Assembly (NCBI GenBank): GCA_946546825.1
Contig: CAMNOK010000012.1
Span: 1 to 34,342 of the forward strand
From: an uncultured bacterium
GTDB lineage: Bacteria; Bacteroidota; Bacteroidia; Bacteroidales; Bacteroidaceae
DNA length: 34,342 bases
Reading direction: 5' to 3'
The notes below the pieces were generated by a model, which was not told where the DNA came from, searched no databases, and saw only the letters and a program-made list of their open reading frames with translations. Below are positions 8,327 through 15,281 of this stretch, piece by piece. The translations under genes and the position numbers were made by a program. Each line of letters starts with the position of its first letter. Within the stretch, counting starts at the first letter, position 1.

Positions 8327-9667
8327 ATGTTTGAGAATTTGAGCGAAAGACTGGAGAGGTCTTTTAAAATATTGAAGGGTGAGGGAAAAATCACCGAGAT
8401 AAATGTGGCTGAGACTTTGAAGGACGTGCGCCGCGCACTTCTCGATGCCGATGTCAACTACAAGGTGGCTAAACAGTTTACCGATACGGTGAAGCAAAAG
8501 GCCTTGGGTATGAACGTGTTGACCGCCGTCAAGCCTGGCCAGCTCATGGTGAAACTGGTTCACGACGAACTTGCAAAGCTAATGGGTGGTGAGGCTGCGG
8601 AACTGAAGTTGCAGGGCAGGCCAAGTATTATCCTGATGTCGGGTTTGCAGGGGTCTGGTAAGACCACGTTCTCGGGGAAGCTTGCCAACATGCTCAAACA
8701 GAAACAACATAAGAAGCCGCTTCTCGTGGCATGCGACGTCTATCGTCCTGCTGCCATCCAGCAGTTGCATGTGGTTGGCGAGCAGGTAGGCGTGCCGGTA
8801 TGGTCGGAGCCCGACAGTAAGAATGTCATAGACATTGCCAACCACGCCATTCAGGAAGCCAAGGCCAAGGGCTACGATGTGGTCATTGTGGATACGGCCG
8901 GCCGTCTGGCCGTTGACGAGGAGATGATGAACGAGATAGAGGCTCTGAAGAATGCCATTCATCCCGACGAGACGCTTTTTGTCGTTGACTCGATGACGGG
9001 TCAGGACGCCGTGAATACGGCAAAGGAGTTTAATGACCGTCTGGACTTCGACGGTGTAGTGCTGACCAAGCTCGACGGTGACACCCGCGGTGGTGCGGCT
9101 CTTTCTATTCGCACCGTTGTCACCAAGCCTATCAAGTTTGTCGGTACCGGTGAGAAGATGGAGGCTATTGACATGTTCCACCCGGATCGTATGGCAGACC
9201 GAATCCTCGGAATGGGTGACATCGTCTCTCTCGTGGAGCGTGCACAAGAGCAGTACGACGAAGAGGAAGCTCGCCGGCTGCAGAAGAAAATTCAGAAGAA
9301 TAAATTTGACTTTGATGACTTCTTGAAACAGATTGAGCAAATCAAGAAGATGGGGAATATCAAGGACCTGGCCAGTATGATACCCGGTGTGGGCAAGCAG
9401 CTGAAGGATGTTGATATTGATGACAACGCTTTCAAAAGTATAGAGGCCATCATCAAAAGTATGACTCCCAAGGAACGCCAAAATCCAGAAATACTGAACA
9501 CCAGCCGCCGTCAGCGCATTGCTAAGGGTTCAGGTACCAACATACAGGAGGTGAACCGCCTCATCAAGCAGTTTGACCAGATGCGCAAGATGATGCGTAT
9601 GCTCACTGGAGGCGGCATGTCGGGCATGGCCAACATGATGCGCGGCATGAGAGGTGTTAGACATTAA
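8327..9667 (+). CDS. ffh: Signal recognition particle protein Ffh
   Basis: Ffh is the GTPase of the bacterial signal recognition particle. It binds 4.5S RNA and signal sequences of nascent membrane proteins and delivers them to FtsY. The 446-residue product has the N-domain helices (about 1-95), the GTPase G-domain with P-loop GLQGSGKT near 106-113, DTAGR and TKLDGD motifs, and a Met-rich M-domain (about 300-446) with the SRRQRIAKGSG RNA-binding segment and a Met/Gly-rich tail. The length is normal for the family. It is followed 21 bases later by folD on the same strand. The 4.5S RNA gene is not in this window. Confidence 0.97.
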   Translation: MFENLSERLERSFKILKGEGKITEINVAETLKDVRRALLDADVNYKVAKQFTDTVKQKALGMNVLTAVKPGQLMVKLVHDELAKLMGGEAAELKLQGRPSIILMSGLQGSGKTTFSGKLANMLKQKQHKKPLLVACDVYRPAAIQQLHVVGEQVGVPVWSEPDSKNVIDIANHAIQEAKAKGYDVVIVDTAGRLAVDEEMMNEIEALKNAIHPDETLFVVDSMTGQDAVNTAKEFNDRLDFDGVVLTKLDGDTRGGAALSIRTVVTKPIKFVGTGEKMEAIDMFHPDRMADRILGMGDIVSLVERAQEQYDEEEARRLQKKIQKNKFDFDDFLKQIEQIKKMGNIKDLASMIPGVGKQLKDVDIDDNAFKSIEAIIKSMTPKERQNPEILNTSRRQRIAKGSGTNIQEVNRLIKQFDQMRKMMRMLTGGGMSGMANMMRGMRGVRH

Positions 9668-9688
9668 GCATTAAGCATTATAAAAGAT

Positions 9689-10555
9689 ATGCAACTAATA
9701 GATGGTAAAGCCACGGCAGCACAGATTAAAGCAGAGATTGCTGAAGAAGTGAAGGCAATGGTGGCACGAGGAGAGAAGCAACCCCACTTGGCCGCTGTGC
9801 TCGTTGGTCACGATGGAGGTTCTGAAACCTATGTAAAGAACAAGGTGTTGGCCTGTGAACAGTGTGGCTTCAAGTCGTCACTCATCCGTTATGAGGACGA
9901 TGTTACGGAAGAAGAGCTATTGTCATGCGTTGCCAGGTTGAACGGAGACGCCGATGTTGACGGCTTCATTGTGCAGTTACCACTGCCGAAGCATATCGAC
10001 GAACAGAAAGTCATAGAAGCTATCGACCCCCGCAAGGATGTTGACGGCTTCCATCCGGAGAATGTCGGTCGCATGGCGACGGGACTTCCTGGGTTTATCT
10101 CTGCCACGCCGCTGGGCATTCTCACCCTGTTGCAGCGCTATGGTATCGAGACCTCCGGAAAGAAGTGTGTCATCTTAGGTCGTTCCAACATTGTTGGAAA
10201 ACCCATGGCACAACTGATGATGCAGAAACAGTATGGCGATGCCACCGTGACGGTTTGCCATTCTCATTCAACGAACTTAAAGGATGAGTGCCGGCAAGCG
10301 GACATCATTATTGCTGCCATCGGTCGGCCAGACTTTGTAACGGCAGACATGGTGAAGCCCGGGGCTGTGGTCATCGACGTGGGGACAACCCGTGTGCCCG
10401 ATGCCACCCGTAAGAGTGGGTTCCGACTAAATGGTGACGTGAAGTTCGACGAGGTATCACCGCTCTGCTCCTATATAACTCCCGTTCCCGGCGGGGTTGG
10501 GCCCATGACTATCTGCTCCCTGATGCAGAACACATTGAAGGCGGGAAAACGATAG
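9689..10555 (+). CDS. folD: Bifunctional methylenetetrahydrofolate dehydrogenase/methenyltetrahydrofolate cyclohydrolase
   Basis: FolD interconverts 5,10-methylene-, 5,10-methenyl- and 10-formyl-tetrahydrofolate in the cytoplasm, supplying one-carbon units for purines and formyl-Met-tRNA. The 288-residue product carries the family motifs in order: the TYVKNK segment with catalytic Lys, [21 protein letters not shown], the NADP-site loop GRSNIVGKP, and [10 protein letters not shown] near the C-terminus. The length is normal. Three copies of CATTA occur around the ffh stop just upstream. It is probably transcribed with ffh. Confidence 0.97.
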   Translation: MQLIDGKATAAQIKAEIAEEVKAMVARGEKQPHLAAVLVGHDGGSETYVKNKVLACEQCGFKSSLIRYEDDVTEEELLSCVARLNGDADVDGFIVQLPLPKHIDEQKVIEAIDPRKDVDGFHPENVGRMATGLPGFISATPLGILTLLQRYGIETSGKKCVILGRSNIVGKPMAQLMMQKQYGDATVTVCHSHSTNLKDECRQADIIIAAIGRPDFVTADMVKPGAVVIDVGTTRVPDATRKSGFRLNGDVKFDEVSPLCSYITPVPGGVGPMTICSLMQNTLKAGKR

Positions 10556-10570
10556 AAGAGAGAACTGACC

Positions 10571-10750
10571 ATGACGGCAGAAGAGTGGTATAAAAGGGGT
10601 AACGGCCTGCGGCAGCAAGGAGACTTCCAAGGTGCCATGAATTGCTATCTGGAAGCTATAGCTCTCGATCCAGAGAGCCCGGCCCAAGAAGCTATGCAGA
10701 TGTTGGATGACATCATGAACTATTATCATAAAGACGCTTATAATCCTTAA
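10571..10750 (+). CDS. Small TPR-like protein (59 residues)
   Basis: An ATG 15 bases after folD opens a 59-codon frame ending in TAA 25 bases before the ferredoxin-like vor subunit. The product begins MTAEEWYKRGN and contains one recognisable tetratricopeptide-type helix pair (GDFQGAMNCYLEAIALDPESP), then an acidic/Tyr-rich tail (DDIMNYYHKDAYNP). A single TPR unit normally needs a partner or self-association, so it may dock onto another protein. Its position between folD and the four oxidoreductase genes, on the same strand and tightly packed, suggests a role with the oxidoreductase, but this is inference. From memory, small TPR proteins precede this cluster in other Bacteroidetes. Confidence 0.75.
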   Translation: MTAEEWYKRGNGLRQQGDFQGAMNCYLEAIALDPESPAQEAMQMLDDIMNYYHKDAYNP

Positions 10751-10775
10751 TAGGAAAAAATATTAGAAACAGAAT

Positions 10776-11006
10776 ATGGCTAAGATTATTGGCACCATCG
10801 TGGTGAATACGGAGCGTTGTAAAGGTTGCCAGCTTTGTGTGGTGGCATGCCCTAAGGAGGTTATCGCCTTGGCCCCGAAGAAGGTGAACGCTCATGGCTA
10901 TCCCTATGTAGAGGCGGCCCGGCCCGACGATTGCATAGGCTGTGCCTCTTGTGGCATCGTATGTCCGGATGGTTGTATCACGGTGTATAAAAAGAAAATT
11001 CAATAG
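10776..11006 (+). CDS. vorD: 2-oxoacid:ferredoxin oxidoreductase, delta (2x[4Fe-4S] ferredoxin) subunit
   Basis: This 76-residue ferredoxin-like protein has two CxxCxxCxxxC-type clusters, Cys 15/18/21/25 and Cys 53/56/59/63, so it should bind two [4Fe-4S] clusters. In four-subunit 2-oxoacid oxidoreductases (Vor/Kor/Por) this subunit passes electrons from the thiamine-diphosphate centre to external ferredoxin. The next three genes encode the other subunits at 6-, 2- and 103-base spacing. The name vorD rests on the company of a VorB-like alpha subunit; a Kor (2-oxoglutarate) assignment cannot be excluded from sequence alone. Confidence 0.88.
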   Translation: MAKIIGTIVVNTERCKGCQLCVVACPKEVIALAPKKVNAHGYPYVEAARPDDCIGCASCGIVCPDGCITVYKKKIQ

Positions 11007-11012
11007 AGAAAG

Positions 11013-12089
11013 ATGGCAGAGAAAGAGATTACCTTGATGAAAGGCAACGAGGCGATTGCCCACGCTGCCATTCGGTGTGGATGTGACGGCTATTTCGGCT
11101 ATCCCATTACTCCGCAGAGTGAGGTTATTGAGACCCTGGCGGAACTGAAACCGTGGGAAACCACGGGCATGGTGGTGTTGCAGGCAGAGAGTGAGGTGGC
11201 ATCCATCAATATGATATACGGCGGTGCCGGTGCCGGCAAGCGCGTGATGACATCTTCATCGTCGCCAGGTGTGGCCCTCATGCAGGAAGGCATAGCCTAC
11301 ATGGCAGGAGCAGAGTTGCCGGGCGTCTTTGTAAACGTGCAGCGCGGCGGTCCTGGCCTGGGCACTATTCAACCCTCACAGAGTGACTATTTTCAGGCAA
11401 CGCGTGGAGGTGGCAATGGCGACTACTATGTCATTGTCTTGGCTCCCAACTCCGTTCAGGAGATGGCCGACTTCGTAGATCTGGCCTTTGAGCTGGCTTT
11501 TAAATATCGTAACCCGGCCATGATTTTGGCTGATGGCGTCATTGGTCAGATGATGGAGAAGGTGGTGCTGCCACCTCAGAAGCCTCGTCGTACAGAGGAA
11601 GAAATCAAGCGCGAGTGTCCTTGGGCAACGGTGGGCCGTTCCAAGAACCGCCAGCCCAATATCATTACCTCGCTGGAGTTGAAACCTGAAGTCATGGAGC
11701 AGCGCAACCTGCACCTGCAGGAAAAATACCGTCAGATTCGTGAGACGGAGGTGCGCTATGAAATACAAGGCAATCCGGATGCAGACTACCTGATGGTGGC
11801 TTTCGGCAGTGCAGCCCGCCTGTCAGAGAAGGCCATGGAGATGGCACAAGAGGAAGGACTCCAAGTCAGCTTATTTCGTCCCATTACCCTTTGGCCTTTT
11901 CCTGAAAAGGAAGTGGCTGAAGCAGCCAAGGGGAAGCGTGGCGTGTTGGTCGTAGAGATCAATGCCGGACAGATGGTCGAGGATGTTCGACTGGCAGTGA
12001 ACGGAGCCGTTCCTGTGAAGCACTTCGGCCGATTGGGGGGCATAGTTCCTGAACCAGAAGAGATTGTCAACGAATTAAAGAGCCTCTAA
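11013..12089 (+). CDS. vorB: 2-oxoacid:ferredoxin oxidoreductase alpha subunit (VorB-like)
   Basis: The 358-residue alpha subunit of a 2-oxoacid ferredoxin oxidoreductase spans the pyrimidine-binding region (GNEAIAHAAIRCGCDGYFGYPITPQSE) and the transketolase-C-like domain II (VAFGSAARLSEKAMEMA, LFRPITLWPFPEKEV). The complex oxidatively decarboxylates 2-oxoacids to acyl-CoA and CO2 and reduces ferredoxin, or runs in reverse. Subunit length and order (delta, alpha, beta, gamma) match enzymes annotated as 3-methyl-2-oxobutanoate (2-oxoisovalerate) oxidoreductase in Bacteroidetes, which make branched-chain acyl-CoA. Substrate choice within Vor/Kor is not certain without a tree. It ends 2 bases before the beta gene. 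Confidence 0.9.
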   Translation: MAEKEITLMKGNEAIAHAAIRCGCDGYFGYPITPQSEVIETLAELKPWETTGMVVLQAESEVASINMIYGGAGAGKRVMTSSSSPGVALMQEGIAYMAGAELPGVFVNVQRGGPGLGTIQPSQSDYFQATRGGGNGDYYVIVLAPNSVQEMADFVDLAFELAFKYRNPAMILADGVIGQMMEKVVLPPQKPRRTEEEIKRECPWATVGRSKNRQPNIITSLELKPEVMEQRNLHLQEKYRQIRETEVRYEIQGNPDADYLMVAFGSAARLSEKAMEMAQEEGLQVSLFRPITLWPFPEKEVAEAAKGKRGVLVVEINAGQMVEDVRLAVNGAVPVKHFGRLGGIVPEPEEIVNELKSL

Positions 12090-12091
12090 GT

Positions 12092-12856
12092 ATGAACAAC
12101 GATATCATTTCAGAAGAGAATCTGGTCTATAAGAAACCGGAATTGATGAACGATGTGGACATGCACTATTGTCCAGGTTGCTCTCATGGTGTGGTGCACA
12201 AACTTGTGGCCGAAGTGATTGAAGAGATGGGTATGGAAGAAAGAACTGTCGGCGTGTCACCGGTAGGTTGTGCCGTGTTTGCCTATCGCTATCTTGACAT
12301 AGACTGGCAGGAGGCTGCTCACGGACGAGCACCTGCAGTGGCAACAGCTATCAAGCGCCTGTGGCCCGACCGTCTGGTCTTTACCTATCAGGGCGACGGC
12401 GACCTTGCCTGCATCGGAACGGCTGAAACCATCCATGCGCTGAACCGTGGTGAGCACATCGCTATCATCTTTATTAACAATGCCATTTATGGCATGACTG
12501 GCGGCCAGATGGCTCCGACGACGCTTGTTGGTCAGAAGACTTCGACATGTCCTTACGGACGCGACCCGGAGATTCACGGCTATCCGCTGAACATCACCGA
12601 ATTGGCGGCCAAGCTGGAAGGCACCTGTTATGTCACTCGCCAGAGTGTGGAGTCGGTTGCATCCATCCGAAAGGCCAAGGCTGCCATCCGCAAAGCCTTT
12701 GAGGCCTCTATGGCGGGTAAAGGCTCGTCGCTGGTGGAAATTGTCTCCACCTGCAACAGTGGTTGGAAGCTGTCACCAGTGAAAGCCAACGAATGGATGA
12801 AGGAACACATGTTTGAGAAATACGTGAAAGGAGACCTTAAAGACACAACCATTTAA
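12092..12856 (+). CDS. vorA: 2-oxoacid:ferredoxin oxidoreductase beta subunit (thiamine diphosphate-binding)
   Basis: This 254-residue beta subunit binds thiamine diphosphate: HYCPGCSHG at the N-terminus, then the TPP-binding run YQGDGDLACIGTAE, with the downstream Asn pair in INNAIYGMTGGQMAPTT that completes the GDG-NN motif. It pairs with the alpha subunit to form the active site in the cytoplasm. It lies 2 bases after vorB, so coupling is likely. Downstream is a 103-base gap with an inverted repeat before the gamma gene. Confidence 0.92.
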   Translation: MNNDIISEENLVYKKPELMNDVDMHYCPGCSHGVVHKLVAEVIEEMGMEERTVGVSPVGCAVFAYRYLDIDWQEAAHGRAPAVATAIKRLWPDRLVFTYQGDGDLACIGTAETIHALNRGEHIAIIFINNAIYGMTGGQMAPTTLVGQKTSTCPYGRDPEIHGYPLNITELAAKLEGTCYVTRQSVESVASIRKAKAAIRKAFEASMAGKGSSLVEIVSTCNSGWKLSPVKANEWMKEHMFEKYVKGDLKDTTI

Positions 12857-12863
12857 CTATGGA

Positions 12864-12917
12864 GACGATTTGACAATTGTAAAAAATACAGTGCTGTTGT
12901 CAAAAAGGTAAATCGTC
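12864..12917 (+). promoter_or_regulatory. Intercistronic inverted repeat between oxidoreductase beta and gamma genes
   Basis: GACGATTT (12864-12871), continuing into TGACAA, pairs with TTGTCA (12897-12902) and AAATCGTC (12910-12917). The stem is about 13 base pairs, interrupted by a 7-base bulge on the 3' side, with a loop of about 20 bases. No U-run follows directly, so it looks more like an RNA-stability or attenuation element than a terminator. Confidence 0.5.
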
Positions 12918-12959
12918 AGGTTATTGATGGGTGAAAGGTCAAATTATTCAAATAGTAAG

Positions 12960-13505
12960 ATGAAAAAAGAAATAATTATCAGTGGCTTTGGTGGACAGGG
13001 AGTGTTGTCCATGGGAAAGATACTTGCCTATTCGGGACTGATGGAAGACAAGGAGGTGACATGGATGCCGGCGTATGGACCGGAGCAACGTGGCGGAACG
13101 GCCAATGTGACGGTCATAGTGGGCGAGGAGCGAATATCGTCACCCATCTTGAGCCGGTACGATGTGGCCATCGTTCTCAACCAGCCCTCGCTGGACAAAT
13201 TTTTGCCGAAAGTAAAACCTGGCGGTATCTTGATATACGATGGCTTCGGTATCATGAATCCTCCTACACGCGATGATATCAGTATCTATCGCATAGATGC
13301 CATGGACAAGGCGGCAGAGATGAAGAATGCCAAGGTGTTCAACATGATTGTGTTGGGTGGTTTGCTGAAGGTTTGTCCTGTAGTAAGCACCGATGGCCTT
13401 CAGAAAGCCCTCTTTAAGAGTCTGCCAGAGCGCCATCACCACATGATACCGCTCAACATGCAGGCTGTTGAGGAAGGCATGAAGATTATTCACCCGATAC
13501 AGTAA
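12960..13505 (+). CDS. vorC: 2-oxoacid:ferredoxin oxidoreductase gamma subunit
   Basis: The 181-residue gamma subunit has the typical ISGFGGQGVLSMGKILAYSG start and YGPEQRGGTANVTV motif. The ATG at 12960 is chosen because it begins directly at the conserved KEIIISGFGGQG; the in-frame codons upstream (TTG 12924, ATG 12927) would add non-homologous residues and run through the A/T-rich gap. It completes the four-subunit enzyme. It is separated from the beta gene by 103 bases holding an inverted repeat, unlike the 2-6-base spacing between the other subunits. It ends 8 bases from the convergent GH123 gene. Confidence 0.9.
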   Translation: MKKEIIISGFGGQGVLSMGKILAYSGLMEDKEVTWMPAYGPEQRGGTANVTVIVGEERISSPILSRYDVAIVLNQPSLDKFLPKVKPGGILIYDGFGIMNPPTRDDISIYRIDAMDKAAEMKNAKVFNMIVLGGLLKVCPVVSTDGLQKALFKSLPERHHHMIPLNMQAVEEGMKIIHPIQ

Positions 13506-13513
13506 GCGCTCGT

Positions 13514-15172
13514 TTAGTGAGTGTTGACTAACAGTTCAAGGCTGTCAACCAGCTGCTTGATTTCTTCGGCAGAGTGGGGGACGGCCTTGAATGCGTTAAG
13601 AGCATCTGAAAGCTTTTGTCTTTTTGCACCTTGATATTCTATGAGAAGAATTCTTACCTTCTCTGCCAATTGAACCCCTTTGATGTAATGCTCAAAGCGC
13701 ACAGATGACCGTGGCCCAGGATAGATGCAGAAAGTATCGCCCGATCCGAAGAGGCGATAACGGGTATCATGCAGCGGGTCATCGTTCCAGTTCATCCATG
13801 ACCAATGCAGATAGCCGTCAAAGCCATTGGCCACTGCATAAAGAGGTAGAAAGGTGCCTTCTATGGGTTGGCTGTTAGAGAAGATGTTGGGGAAACTTTC
13901 CGTGCAGCAAGTGTACATGGTGGTAATCATTCCTTTCTCCTTACGCAGGGTCCGCTCCTGTTGCGTGAAGTGATGACCGAAGGGAATACAGTAATCGAAG
14001 AGTTTGTCAACAAGTTCTTCATGTCGGTTTCCAGCCAGTGCCATCTTGATGTCGGGTACAGCCTCGTGGGCAATTTCATAGGCATCAAGCATATTCTTGA
14101 GTCCTCTCTCGTCCATGGCGATACACGTCTTTTCAAACCATCCTTTTTCCTTGAGGTGTCGGGCAAAAGCCTGTAGGAAGGGAATCCACAGTTCTCTGTA
14201 CGCTTGGCTGTCTGTGGTGGTTTTCAGGGTTATTTCCTTTACATCCTGTCCTCCGTTCACTTCCTGCTCATATTGAAAACTCATGTCCCAAGGCACCATG
14301 GAGTAGCAGTTTATCTGTCGGTTGATGCCGCAACTGTCGCATAACTCTACCCAGTGGTCGAAGACAGTGTAGTCATAGTGCCAGTTTCCTTCTCCATCAC
14401 GTCTGGTTTTGATCATGGCATCAAACTTGTCATGGCTCTGGTCTCCCCAAGGCTCGTAGAACAGGATGGCTGTTGCCACACTCTGCCCGGCTCGGGCCAA
14501 CAGTTGCAAGTAAGGGCGCAACAGGTCAAAATGTTGCTGACTCCAGCGCTCCACATGATAGTAGCGTGACACGGCATACGGCTGTTGCCAGAAATCGGTG
14601 TGAAAGGTTGTCTTTTCAGGCGTCGGCATGCTTCGGTCAAGGACTTCCACTTCCAGTTGTAAAGTAGTGAGCGGCTTACGAGACTTTGTTCCTATGGCTT
14701 CCACCTGTAGCTGGTAGTTGCCGGCCTGTATGTCGTACGGTATTTCTATGGTACACCAAAGCGGTTTGAGAGTCCCTTCTTGAAGCACCAGAGCCGTGTC
14801 GGTTTCAATGATGTCGGGAACAGGGTAGGGTGTAAGTCCTTCTGGATGTTGGCCACAGGTGTTAAAGCTATCTGTCAGGATGTCACTGATAAAGCCGATG
14901 CTGGATTGTCTCATTGTGTGGAGTTCCTCAGCGACAACCAGTCTGCAACCTACCTTCTGAGAAGATTTCAAACGCAAGCGCAAAGGTTCTTTAGCAGCCG
15001 TCTCAACCTGAATCCAGGCTGTTGCAGAGAGTCGTTCTCCTCGCCATCCAGTCAGTTTGATGGCTTTTATCTTTTTGTCTGGGCTCCATGAGGCATGGAG
15101 ATGGGGTTTATGAACATTGGCGGCCAAAGGGAGCTGCCACAAGAGCAAACAGCAGAAAAAGAATCTCAACAT
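13514..15172 (-). CDS. GH123/DUF4091 family glycoside hydrolase
   Basis: The product is a 552-residue exported protein. The start is placed at the ATG 15172 because the longer frame's TTG (15202) lies inside the promoter's TTTG; this ATG gives a clean signal peptide (MLRFFFCCLLLWQLPLAANV). An N-terminal beta-sandwich (about 30-200) is followed by a TIM-barrel-like domain (about 205-480) with the GH123 hallmark adjacent acidic pair, Asp354-Glu355 in IAMDERGL. The known Bacteroides GH123 enzyme has its catalytic Asp-Glu pair at a very similar position. Characterised members remove beta-linked GalNAc by substrate-assisted catalysis, so a host or microbial GalNAc-containing glycan is the likely target. 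It is divergent from the arabinofuranosidase gene, with promoters back to back. Confidence 0.85.
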   Translation of the reverse strand: MLRFFFCCLLLWQLPLAANVHKPHLHASWSPDKKIKAIKLTGWRGERLSATAWIQVETAAKEPLRLRLKSSQKVGCRLVVAEELHTMRQSSIGFISDILTDSFNTCGQHPEGLTPYPVPDIIETDTALVLQEGTLKPLWCTIEIPYDIQAGNYQLQVEAIGTKSRKPLTTLQLEVEVLDRSMPTPEKTTFHTDFWQQPYAVSRYYHVERWSQQHFDLLRPYLQLLARAGQSVATAILFYEPWGDQSHDKFDAMIKTRRDGEGNWHYDYTVFDHWVELCDSCGINRQINCYSMVPWDMSFQYEQEVNGGQDVKEITLKTTTDSQAYRELWIPFLQAFARHLKEKGWFEKTCIAMDERGLKNMLDAYEIAHEAVPDIKMALAGNRHEELVDKLFDYCIPFGHHFTQQERTLRKEKGMITTMYTCCTESFPNIFSNSQPIEGTFLPLYAVANGFDGYLHWSWMNWNDDPLHDTRYRLFGSGDTFCIYPGPRSSVRFEHYIKGVQLAEKVRILLIEYQGAKRQKLSDALNAFKAVPHSAEEIKQLVDSLELLVNTH

Positions 15173-15199
15173 AAGCGAGTGAATGGATTGTTTATGCCA

Positions 15200-15207
15200 C
15201 AAAAGTA
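15200..15207 (-). promoter_or_regulatory. -7 promoter element for the GH123 gene
   Basis: The minus strand reads TACTTTTG (TAnnTTTG). The inferred transcript starts near 15193, about 20 bases before the ATG at 15172, and this decides the start codon of the gene. Confidence 0.6.
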
Positions 15208-15251
15208 ATAAGTTTTTTTATAATAATGGATGATAAACAAAGAAAATGATT

Positions 15252-15259
15252 TATCTTTG
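15252..15259 (+). promoter_or_regulatory. -7 promoter element for the GH51 gene
   Basis: TATCTTTG matches TAnnTTTG. No convincing -33 element was seen. AAGGAAAA follows close behind and may serve as a weak ribosome site for the start codons at 15282-15294. Confidence 0.55.
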
Positions 15260-15281
15260 CAAGGAAAATCAATCATGTTAA

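Noticed and set aside
8579..9481. 300-codon minus-strand frame opposite ffh
   Set aside because: Fully covered by the conserved G- and M-domains of Ffh; a shadow frame.
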